DNA from: JBBIRG01 sp964410965
GTDB taxonomy: Bacteria; CLD3; SB21; JBBIRG01
DNA length: 64,000 nucleotides
Reading direction: 5' to 3'
Assembly: GCA_964410965.1 (NCBI GenBank)
Contig: CAYPIY010000008.1
Location: 1 to 64,000, forward strand
Shown: in pieces, positions 18,559 to 26,287 of the stretch
Position numbering within the stretch: position 1 is the stretch's first letter
Layout: every line of letters starts with the position of its first letter
Position numbers and translations under genes: made by a program
The notes under the pieces: generated by a model
Databases searched by the model: none
What the model saw: only the letters and a program-made list of their open reading frames with translations
Told to the model about the DNA's origin: nothing

Positions 18559-20397
18559 ATGAGTTTAAAAAATAAATTCATATCGGCCTTGTTCCTTTTC
18601 TGCCCGGGCCTGGTTCTTTCTCTACCGCAGAACGAACTTCACGCTCAATCCCCTTTTGACGGCAATCGATCGCTGGTGATTCTGAACACAAAAAAATTTG
18701 ATACCCTGACTAAGGCGGTTTCCGCGATCGAAAAAAACGGCGGACACGTCGTACATCTGTTTCCGCCGAATATCATGCATGCTTATCTCACGCCGCAATC
18801 GGATTCGGCGCTGAAAAAAACGGCTAAAGTCAAAGTCATCACCGAGAAGCTTTACCCGATCGAAGCCGAACGATATACGACGAACCAGAATCTTGCGATC
18901 GAAACGTGGAACGCCCAGTTCATCAAAACGGTTGCCACCCGAGCCCTGGAGGAAAAGGGGGACAAGGATCACGGCACTCAGAAAGCGCCCGACCTCGCTA
19001 ATCTGAATAACCAGTTTATTCTCCGAGGCCAGAAAAATTTTTACCTTACCAGCGAATATTTGGTCGGTACGGTAGCCGTCGGGACGCTGTTTGTGGAATC
19101 CGACGGAACCCTGGACAAAAAAACCGAGGACTGGACGCTTGAAGACAAAATCGACGCGATGCGGCAGATCTACAAAGGACTGGACTGGTGGGCCGAAAAC
19201 GGGGGGTACAGAGCCAGCCTTACGTTCGTGTACGACATCATCCACCTGAACACACGGTACGAACCCATCAACCGGACCAAGGATGAAAGCATCCTCTGGG
19301 TCAATGAATGCATGCAGGAGCTCGGTTACTCCGGCGGGGAGGATTATACGGTCAACCGCGAATACATCAATGACCTCAGGGACAAATACCAGACAGACTG
19401 GGGATTCAACATCTTCATGGTTCCTGCGGCAAATGACGATGACGGTTATTTCGCGGACCAGACCGGAATCGCTTGGGCCTATCTGGGCGGACCCTACATG
19501 GTGATCTCCAGCAAATGCAACGGCTGGGGATTCAACCAGGTCTGGAAAGTCGTGGCCCACGAAACCGGCCATATTTTCAACGCACTCGACGAATACAAGG
19601 GAGCCAGCAGCTGTGACGACAAATCCGGCCGGCTGAACATGATCAACGGTAATCATGAAATCGGCGGACTGATTAAGGATCCCTGCATCATGAAAGCCAG
19701 CGACCTGCATATATGCGAGTATACCAGCGGGCAAATCGGATGGCTGGATTCCGACAGCGACGGCGTGTTCGATTCCGATTACCTGAATATTTCAAAGCGA
19801 TTCAACCGGGCCAAGGCGAAAAACGAGAAAACCTATTCCGCTTCTTCCCCGCTGAAAAACACAAAGACGACGCGCTATTCCGATGAGGAAAATATCCTGC
19901 TTCATGAGGATTTTTCAGCCCGGACCGGATGGTACGAGGATTCCTACATTTACATCAAGAACGGCTCCTATCACATGTTCGATCCCGAATACGGTTCATC
20001 ATCCTGGCTGGACAAACCGTACGACAATTTCTCCGCAACGGTAAAAACTAAATGGCTGGACGGGTCCAGCGTCAGCGGATACGGAATCATGTTCCGGATT
20101 TACGGGCCCAACGACAGTTACCTCTTCTATATCAACGGCGACGGACAGTACTGCGCGGGCAAATACCTGTACGGCAACTGGAACTACCTGAAGGACTGGG
20201 ACCGTTCGGACGCTATCAGCCTGAACGGCGAAAACACGCTCCGCGTGGATTGCGTGAATGAAAACATCACATTGTACATCAACGGGAAAGAAGTCGCCAA
20301 ACTGAAAGACCAGACCTTTTCTACGGGATGCGTGGGCCTGGCCGTGCTTCCCGAAGTGCATGTCGATTTTGACGATCTGATCATTACAAAACCCTGA
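18559..20397 (+). CDS. Metzincin-like secreted metalloprotease with C-terminal LamG-like domain
   Basis: 612 residues with a signal peptide (MSLKNKFISALFLFCPGLVLS). The active-site motif HETGHIFNALD lies at 334-344: two histidines, the catalytic Glu335, and Asp344 as the probable third ligand. A Met-turn CIM follows at about 376-378. This matches the metzincin pattern HExxHxxGxxH/D, with Asn in place of the Gly and Asp for His. From about residue 440 to the end there is a beta-sandwich of the concanavalin/LamG type (FDDLIITK near the end). The protein probably acts outside the cell. AGGAAAG 5 nt before the ATG supports the start. It lies 27 bp after the partner-switching gene, possibly in one transcript. 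Confidence 0.75.
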   Translation: MSLKNKFISALFLFCPGLVLSLPQNELHAQSPFDGNRSLVILNTKKFDTLTKAVSAIEKNGGHVVHLFPPNIMHAYLTPQSDSALKKTAKVKVITEKLYPIEAERYTTNQNLAIETWNAQFIKTVATRALEEKGDKDHGTQKAPDLANLNNQFILRGQKNFYLTSEYLVGTVAVGTLFVESDGTLDKKTEDWTLEDKIDAMRQIYKGLDWWAENGGYRASLTFVYDIIHLNTRYEPINRTKDESILWVNECMQELGYSGGEDYTVNREYINDLRDKYQTDWGFNIFMVPAANDDDGYFADQTGIAWAYLGGPYMVISSKCNGWGFNQVWKVVAHETGHIFNALDEYKGASSCDDKSGRLNMINGNHEIGGLIKDPCIMKASDLHICEYTSGQIGWLDSDSDGVFDSDYLNISKRFNRAKAKNEKTYSASSPLKNTKTTRYSDEENILLHEDFSARTGWYEDSYIYIKNGSYHMFDPEYGSSSWLDKPYDNFSATVKTKWLDGSSVSGYGIMFRIYGPNDSYLFYINGDGQYCAGKYLYGNWNYLKDWDRSDAISLNGENTLRVDCVNENITLYINGKEVAKLKDQTFSTGCVGLAVLPEVHVDFDDLIITKP

Positions 20398-20530
20398 TTC
20401 CCGGAATTCAGAAAAACACTGACCTTTATTTCAATCGGCCTTCATTTCCTTTTTTTTTATTTTTGCCGGCCTGAACATCCCGGACGATAACCTGAAGGTT
20501 TTCGGGACTGCGAAGTCGTTGGTTTTTTTA

Positions 20531-20563
20531 TTTGACAATTATCATTAATAATGATAACTTTTG
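20531..20563 (+). promoter_or_regulatory. Candidate promoter with internal dyad, upstream of the FadL-type gene
   Basis: TTTG at 20531-20534, a 20-bp spacer and TAACTTTTG at 20555-20563 match the Bacteroidota promoter layout (TTTG, 19-21 bp, TAnnTTTG) apart from one extra T. The spacer and start of the second box contain the perfect dyad TTATCATTA-A-TAATGATAA at 20539-20557. A metal-responsive (Fur-like) regulator could bind such an AT-rich dyad, but its half-site order is not the classical Fur box, so the regulator is unknown. A second dyad, AACGTC-TGT-GACGTT, lies at 20580-20594. The rest of the 240-bp gap 20398-20637 has T-runs and a weak hairpin at about 20490-20525 that may end the upstream transcript. 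Confidence 0.5.
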
Positions 20564-20637
20564 TCAATATTTCTTTTTGAACGTCTGTGACGTTTATCCT
20601 ATTTTGTCCATTACCCTTAACCAATCAGGAGAACACA

Positions 20638-22008
20638 ATGAAGCGAAACTTGACGAAAGTGATTTTCGCTGGTATCACGGCGACTCTTGCGGTTTTACTG
20701 TGGGGCCGGAGTTTATCAGCAGGCGGATTTTCGATTTATGAGCAGGGCGCGAATGCAACCGCGATGGGAAGCGCACTGGTTGCCCGTCCGTGGGACGCGA
20801 CCGCCGCTTTCTACAATCCAGCCGGATTGGCGATGTACGGAAAACCCGGCCAGTGGCAGTTTTATGCAGGAATGGTGCCGGTCCAGTCCATGGGCCGTTT
20901 CACGGGAATGAATCCCGCTCCCGGATCCGACGCAAGGGATAAAGCCGTCACAAAATGGTTTCCGCCGTTCCATATTCACGGCACGTACCAGATCAACGAA
21001 AACATGGCGGCCGGCCTGGCCATCTCCACCCCGTTCGGCCTGGGGACGGAATGGGACAACAAAAACAATCAGTACAGCGGCCGGTTCCGTTCGATTCTCG
21101 CTACCATCCAGTCCGTTTTTGTTTCGCCGTCTTTTTCGTACAAATTTAATGACCATTTCTCCGCATCCGTTGGCGGGGATTATGTCTATTCCAGCGTTTC
21201 CCTGAAGCGGAACAACGCACAGCCGTTCTTCAACGGCACGTTCACTAAAATATACGATGTCGCCCAGGTCGAACTGGAAGGCAGCGACAAGGCTTCTTTC
21301 GGATTCAATCTCGGTGCGTATTACAAACTGAACGAGCAGATTTCTTTCGGAGCGCATTACAAACACTCCGTGAAAAACACCTATAAAGGCACAGCAAAAT
21401 TCAAACAGATCACGCATGAAGACGAATACACGACCGACCCGTTCAGCCAGGTTGTGGATGCCAATGTGCAGGCGAATCTTAACAATCCTGCGTTCGGAGG
21501 CCTCAAGCAGGACGGCAATACGGCCATTACGTTCCCGAACATGTTTGTTATCGGAATCGCGTACAAACCGATCGAAAAGCTTTCATTAGAACTGGATTAT
21601 TGCTATGTCGGTTGGAGTGTCTTCAAGGAAGTCAAGATCGAATTCCCGGCTAATCCGGCACTGACCTCAACGCTTGAGGAAGATTATAAGAACACGTTCC
21701 AGATCCGTTACGGCGTGGAATACTGGGCCATGGACAAGCTTGCCCTCCGTGCGGGTTACATTTACGACCATACTCCGGCTCCCACAAGGACAGTGAATCC
21801 CCTGCTGCCGGACGCGGACCGTCATGACATTGCCGTCGGCGTCAGCTACAAATTCACACCGGCCTTCAACGTTGATCTCTCCTATATGGCTGTGAATTTC
21901 AAGGAACGAAGCACCAAGGGCAAAAATGTCGATGGCTACGACGGGATCTACAGCACCCATGTCAACCTGCTGTCATTCAGCCTGGGCTATACTTTCGGGG
22001 CAAAGTAA
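20638..22008 (+). CDS. FadL/OmpP1-family outer-membrane transporter
   Basis: 456 residues. Start ATG at 20638 with AGGAG 7 nt upstream; an ATG 17 codons earlier lacks a site. After a signal peptide (MKRNLTKVIFAGITATLAVL, cleaved near LSAGGF), the mature N-terminus GGFSIYEQGANATAMGSALVA and the NPAGL motif are typical of FadL/OmpP1 barrels, as are the alternating beta strands throughout. FadL proteins let long-chain fatty acids and other hydrophobic compounds cross the outer membrane. The protein ends in a strand with a terminal SLGYTFGAK. The next gene, a SGNH-hydrolase lipoprotein, starts 38 bp later, and the pair is closed by a terminator, so they are probably an operon for uptake or processing of a lipidic compound. 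Confidence 0.88.
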   Translation: MKRNLTKVIFAGITATLAVLLWGRSLSAGGFSIYEQGANATAMGSALVARPWDATAAFYNPAGLAMYGKPGQWQFYAGMVPVQSMGRFTGMNPAPGSDARDKAVTKWFPPFHIHGTYQINENMAAGLAISTPFGLGTEWDNKNNQYSGRFRSILATIQSVFVSPSFSYKFNDHFSASVGGDYVYSSVSLKRNNAQPFFNGTFTKIYDVAQVELEGSDKASFGFNLGAYYKLNEQISFGAHYKHSVKNTYKGTAKFKQITHEDEYTTDPFSQVVDANVQANLNNPAFGGLKQDGNTAITFPNMFVIGIAYKPIEKLSLELDYCYVGWSVFKEVKIEFPANPALTSTLEEDYKNTFQIRYGVEYWAMDKLALRAGYIYDHTPAPTRTVNPLLPDADRHDIAVGVSYKFTPAFNVDLSYMAVNFKERSTKGKNVDGYDGIYSTHVNLLSFSLGYTFGAK

Positions 22009-22046
22009 TCAAACACAGTCAACCAAGTATTGGGAGTTAATACAAT

Positions 22047-23387
22047 ATGAAATCAGCAAAAAAACTTTTCATCCTGACGGCTGCAGTCATTGCCGCGGTG
22101 ACTTTCTTCAGCTGCTCGGTGGATTATCCCGACGCGCCCGGCGGGGGTTATCATTCGGGCAACGCGGATTTTACAAAATATGTTTCGGTCGGAAACAGCC
22201 TGACGGCGGGCGTCCAGAACGGCGGCCTGAGAGATACTTTCCAGCAGAACAGTTATCCGTCCATGATTGCGAGACAACTGGGCAAAACGTCATGGGAGCA
22301 ACCCACGATCAATGATTCGGGCACGCCCGGATCCCTGTATTTAACGGGATTTACCTCAGCCGGTAAACCTATTCTTTATGCTTACGCCGGAGCACCCGTA
22401 CCCGGCAACCTGGGATATGCCGCGCCATACGATAACCTGGGAATACCGACTCTGTTCTTATACGATTTCGTCAGGGCGACCGGTACTTCAAACGGATCCA
22501 GCTGGCAGCAGATTGTTTCCGGAGGCGCATCGACCAATCCGTTAATCGACCTAGTGCTCAGAGGTTTGGGTACGCAATTCAAACAGACGAAATCCCTTTC
22601 GCCGACCTTCGTTTCATTCTGGCTGGGCAACAATGACATTCTGGGCTACGCCACCGGAGGTGCCGGGAATAACGGCAACCCGGCAACAGCTGGTGTTATG
22701 CCCCCGACTTCCATCAACGACGGAGGGATCAATCCTGCCCTCCCTGGTTTTCGAACAATGTATAATCAGGCTCTGGACAGCTTATTAACTATTCCCAATT
22801 GCCATTTCGTGGTCGCGAACATCCCCGATGTCAGTTCGATCGCCTATATGACGACAGTCAAACTGGCGGATGTGGACTCCGTATTGATAGCGCCAGGAGT
22901 CAAACGGAAACTGTATTTCGCGGAAGATCCGGACACTACCCGGTCAAATATTAAGTATTTCATGTTGTCGCTGTCCAGCGCCTTGCCCACCCTGCTTGGC
23001 TCCGGAATCGGTTTAAGCCCGGCAAACCCGATTCCCGGCAAATATACGATGACCATTGCCGAGGAAGCGATTGTAAAAAATTATGTAACCGGCTATAATC
23101 AGATCATTGACAGCGCGGCAACAGCACGAAACATCCCCGTCGTTGACGTAAACGGTCTCCTCGGCAGGATTGCCGCCGTTTCCGGATCTCTGGGCGCCGG
23201 TTATCCTGTGGGAAGCGGAATCAAAGTAAAAACGGATTATCTTACAGGCGGATTATTCAGCCTCGACGGCGTGCATCCTACGACTCTGGGATATGCCATC
23301 ATTGCCAATGAATACATCAAAACGATCAACGAATACTACGGAAGCACCATTCCGCTTGTCAATCTGAACCAGTATATGGAACACTGA
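22047..23387 (+). CDS. SGNH/GDSL-hydrolase lipoprotein
   Basis: 446 residues. The signal peptide ends in a lipobox-like TFFSC, so Cys23 is probably lipidated. GNSLTAG near residue 50 is the block I nucleophile motif (GDSL variant), GNND near 195 is block III, and DGVHPTTLGYAII near 410 is block V with Asp and His. All catalytic residues of an SGNH esterase are thus present. Substrate unknown. A Gly-rich insertion lies between blocks III and V. GGGAG about 9 nt before the ATG supports the start. It follows a FadL-type porin, so it may release or modify a hydrophobic compound at the outer membrane before uptake. Confidence 0.82.
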   Translation: MKSAKKLFILTAAVIAAVTFFSCSVDYPDAPGGGYHSGNADFTKYVSVGNSLTAGVQNGGLRDTFQQNSYPSMIARQLGKTSWEQPTINDSGTPGSLYLTGFTSAGKPILYAYAGAPVPGNLGYAAPYDNLGIPTLFLYDFVRATGTSNGSSWQQIVSGGASTNPLIDLVLRGLGTQFKQTKSLSPTFVSFWLGNNDILGYATGGAGNNGNPATAGVMPPTSINDGGINPALPGFRTMYNQALDSLLTIPNCHFVVANIPDVSSIAYMTTVKLADVDSVLIAPGVKRKLYFAEDPDTTRSNIKYFMLSLSSALPTLLGSGIGLSPANPIPGKYTMTIAEEAIVKNYVTGYNQIIDSAATARNIPVVDVNGLLGRIAAVSGSLGAGYPVGSGIKVKTDYLTGGLFSLDGVHPTTLGYAIIANEYIKTINEYYGSTIPLVNLNQYMEH

Positions 23388-23412
23388 TCTTCGTCATATC
23401 CATAATCATGAA

Positions 23413-23446
23413 AAGCCGTCCCCTGAATCCGGGACGGCTTTTTTTT
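23413..23446 (+). terminator. Rho-independent terminator after the SGNH gene
   Basis: AAGCCGTCCC at 23413-23422 pairs perfectly with GGGACGGCTT at 23431-23440 around an 8-nt loop, followed by a run of T to 23446. It ends the FadL-SGNH transcript. Confidence 0.93.
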
Positions 23447-23514
23447 CATGATCAATCCGCGAAATGGTTTCTCTCCGGAATCATGACTTGTCCGCTGCTG
23501 ATCTGAAACAATGA

Positions 23515-23700
23515 TCAGAAATCATTATCCTTGGGCTTGATTCCCCTGTACATCAGGATCAGGCCGAACAGGGCTGACACGATGCCCGACCAGAAAATGA
23601 TGATTGAGTATAACCGGTAATCGCTGACCCGGTCAAATGCCATGAGGATACCGACAAATACCAGCAGCAGGCCGAAAAAAAATTTTTTTGTAAAAACCAT
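23515..23700 (-). CDS. Small two-helix membrane protein
   Basis: 61 residues with two hydrophobic helices (about 8-21 and 32-50) separated by a short charged turn (DRVSDYRLY), and a charged C-terminal tail (KPKDNDF). The ATG at 23700 has no strong ribosome site. It lies just downstream of the beta-helix/J-domain gene on the same strand, 45 bp away, and may be cotranscribed. No family recognised. The frame is real-looking because of its hydrophobic pattern and context, but a spurious short frame cannot be excluded. Confidence 0.5.
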   Translation of the reverse strand: MVFTKKFFFGLLLVFVGILMAFDRVSDYRLYSIIIFWSGIVSALFGLILMYRGIKPKDNDF

Positions 23701-23745
23701 ACATGTACCGTTTCGGATGATGAACTTTCAGTTGAAATTCTTTCC

Positions 23746-26202
23746 TTATTTTTTTGACCTGGATCTCTGGCCGATCAGGTAGTCATAAGCCTGCTTGATC
23801 TCCTTAAACCGGCTGTCTCCTGCGATTCCGAGGTTCTGGGACGTATTGATGTCCGGATGATAGATCATGCTCAGCTTATGATATACGGCTTTGATCTGTT
23901 CAATGGTGGCGTCATCCTTGATTCCGAGGATCTCGTACGGGCTTTTCGGGGGCCGGGCAACAGTTTCCGTTTCTTCCTGTCCTCCGATCCGGAGCACTTC
24001 CTCGATGAATCCCCTGATCTGCCGCACCTGCTCACCGGCTTCTTCCGGCGAAAGGAGCCCGCCCTGGAATCCGTTTTTAATCACTTCCAGTTCCGATTTG
24101 AAGTCAATGACGGCCACGATAATATCAGCGCTGCTGTTGCCGGTCAGTGCGGCGATGATCAGCGATTCCGTTTCGGCGATCAGGTTTCCGAGCTGACCCC
24201 TTGTTTCGGACTCCATCTCATCCTGATGACCCCGGAGTGAAGTCTGAATGTACACTGCCAGCTCCTTCGCGACATGATATTGCCTGCGGACCAGCGCGTC
24301 CTGGGCCCGGGTGAGGTCGTTCAGATACCGGCTGAATTCTGTCTCAAAGCGCGCGTAAAATCCGGTTTCCCGGAGCGACCGCATCAGCTGCTCGGCGGCG
24401 GTGACTTCGTACAGCGCGTCTTTCTGGAGCTGGCGGTATTTGTCCACAGCGTCCTTCACGCGCCCGGCGTACCGGACCACTTCGTTGGCCAGCTGCTCGC
24501 AGGTTTCGAAGGCTTTGGTCCTGAACGATTCTTTCGCCTCGCCGAGTTTCTGCCGGGCAAGATTCAGGTCGTCGGGCGCCAGCTTCTCGCCGTCGGGATT
24601 CTGGGCGACAATCAGATGTTCCTCGGCGTCGTCCAGCCACCATTGCGCCTGCCGTTTCAGTTCACTGTTCTGAATCCGTTTTTTAAGGATATACAGACTC
24701 CCGCCGAACGTAATGAGAATAAGCGCAATGACACCGATAAATTTCATCTGCGATGTTTGTGACGCGGATTCGATCCGTGACCGCAGGTCAAGAGCGTCAG
24801 CATGATCGGGCTGATAATTCAACGCCATTTTAATGAAATGCTCGGCGGTTTTAACGCTCTCGTTCTGAAATTCCTCCGCCGCACGGGCGGTGTAATAAAG
24901 CGCAAGTTCCTTCGATGATTTTTCATACAGCCGCTTTCCTTCGCTGTCGAGTCTATCTATCGCGAGGATCTCCTGAGCGGCCTGGTAAGCATTGTACCAG
25001 TTTCCGCGGGCGAGTTCCTGGGTCGCGCTGTTTTTCAGGAACTCGATCCGTTTCCGCATGGTGGTCAGACGCATGTCGAAGTCTGCTCCGATCGTCAGAC
25101 CCTGTTCGCCCCGCCGATGCACACCGGATGAGGAATCGACCCGGAAATCATTCCGGAGCGGGTCCCTGAATCCGGGTTCCACTGAAAGATCCGTGGAATA
25201 TTCGGGTATGTTCAGGTAATGAATCCTGTTCAGCCATAGATTATTATGCGACAGTCTCGTTTCACTGTCCCCGAATCGCCCGATGCCGACTGAATGGCCG
25301 GTTATGATATTGTTCGTCAGGGTAGCCAGTCCTGCCTTACTGATAAGGATTCCGAATCCCCTTCCTTGGGGGCTGGCCAGATCGGTTGCCGAATCCCCGT
25401 TTTCCGCGATCGTGTTGTTGCGTATCATGGGTTCCGAGAATCCGGAAACCGAGATGCCGTTCATCCGGTTCCGGTAAATAAAATTGCCGAGTATCTTTCC
25501 AACCGAATAATCCCTGACGGAAATCCCGTTTCCGCCGTTCTGCCGGATGGTATTCTGTTCAAGAGAAGGACTCGAGCGGTCCTGAATCCCGATACCGTGG
25601 TTTCCGTTCAGTTCGATCAGGCTTTCCGTGACTTTGCCGAAACTCTCTCGGACGATGTCGATACCGTCCCCCGACTGATGGGTCACGGAACAGCGGTTCA
25701 GGCTGACGGAGCTGTTGCTCGAAATCAAAAGTCCGGTCGAACCGTTTTTAAACGTACAATCCTCGATAAGAAACACCGAGAATTTTGACACCATCACCGG
25801 CGAATCCATGTCGGACAGGAACTCGAATGAAATTTTTGAAACTTTCCCGCCGCTCATGTTGTACGCCGACAAGATCGGTTCCGGCCGGTCGGATACAATC
25901 ACGGTCTTACCGGTTCCGGCGCCTTCCACCGAAACGAAGCTCTTCAGCAGAATGGATTCCCGGTACACGCCGCTCTTGATCCTGACGGTCGTGTTGAAAT
26001 CCGCCTCGTCAATCGCGTCCTGTATGGATGTAAACTGGCCCGTGCCGTCGGCTGCGACTGTGATCACGCGTTCGGACTGGATGACCGGCCGGTTCCGGCC
26101 CGGCGGCTTCACATAGGACTGCGCATGCATTTTTTCAGACGGTAGAAATAACAGCCAGAGTCCGGCTGTATATATGCATAGTTTTCCGGAATGAGGAATC
26201 AT
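23746..26202 (-). CDS. Membrane protein with extracytoplasmic beta-helix and cytoplasmic J domain
   Basis: 818 residues. A signal-like N-terminus (start ATG at 26202; a TTG five codons earlier also fits) leads to a right-handed parallel beta-helix, about 45-370, with NosD/pectate-lyase-like repeats (e.g. NGSTGLLISSNSSVSLNRC, HGIGIQDRSSPSLEQNTI). A helical TPR-like region follows. A single membrane helix lies near 486-508 with a KKR stop-transfer, then about 230 residues of cytoplasmic helical domain. The last 65 residues form a J domain (YEILGI near 753, HPD later, and an EIKQAYDYL helix). J domains stimulate DnaK-type Hsp70s; the beta-helix may bind a carbohydrate. No DnaK gene is nearby. 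The architecture suggests an outside-in link to chaperones. Confidence 0.82.
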   Translation of the reverse strand: MIPHSGKLCIYTAGLWLLFLPSEKMHAQSYVKPPGRNRPVIQSERVITVAADGTGQFTSIQDAIDEADFNTTVRIKSGVYRESILLKSFVSVEGAGTGKTVIVSDRPEPILSAYNMSGGKVSKISFEFLSDMDSPVMVSKFSVFLIEDCTFKNGSTGLLISSNSSVSLNRCSVTHQSGDGIDIVRESFGKVTESLIELNGNHGIGIQDRSSPSLEQNTIRQNGGNGISVRDYSVGKILGNFIYRNRMNGISVSGFSEPMIRNNTIAENGDSATDLASPQGRGFGILISKAGLATLTNNIITGHSVGIGRFGDSETRLSHNNLWLNRIHYLNIPEYSTDLSVEPGFRDPLRNDFRVDSSSGVHRRGEQGLTIGADFDMRLTTMRKRIEFLKNSATQELARGNWYNAYQAAQEILAIDRLDSEGKRLYEKSSKELALYYTARAAEEFQNESVKTAEHFIKMALNYQPDHADALDLRSRIESASQTSQMKFIGVIALILITFGGSLYILKKRIQNSELKRQAQWWLDDAEEHLIVAQNPDGEKLAPDDLNLARQKLGEAKESFRTKAFETCEQLANEVVRYAGRVKDAVDKYRQLQKDALYEVTAAEQLMRSLRETGFYARFETEFSRYLNDLTRAQDALVRRQYHVAKELAVYIQTSLRGHQDEMESETRGQLGNLIAETESLIIAALTGNSSADIIVAVIDFKSELEVIKNGFQGGLLSPEEAGEQVRQIRGFIEEVLRIGGQEETETVARPPKSPYEILGIKDDATIEQIKAVYHKLSMIYHPDINTSQNLGIAGDSRFKEIKQAYDYLIGQRSRSKK

Positions 26203-26230
26203 GTACCAATATAACAAATTATTCCGACTT

Positions 26231-26266
26231 TAAAAAGAAAAAGGCAACTCCATACCAGTTGCCTTT
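26231..26266 (-). terminator. Rho-independent terminator after the 5'-nucleotidase gene
   Basis: AAAGGCAACT and AGTTGCCTTT (26240-26249 and 26257-26266) form a perfect 10-bp stem with a 7-nt loop. On the minus strand the stem is followed by TTTTTCTTTTTA, as expected for transcripts ending from the right. It marks the end of the run that starts at 32008. Confidence 0.88.
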
Positions 26267-26287
26267 GAATGATTATGCAGGACCGGG

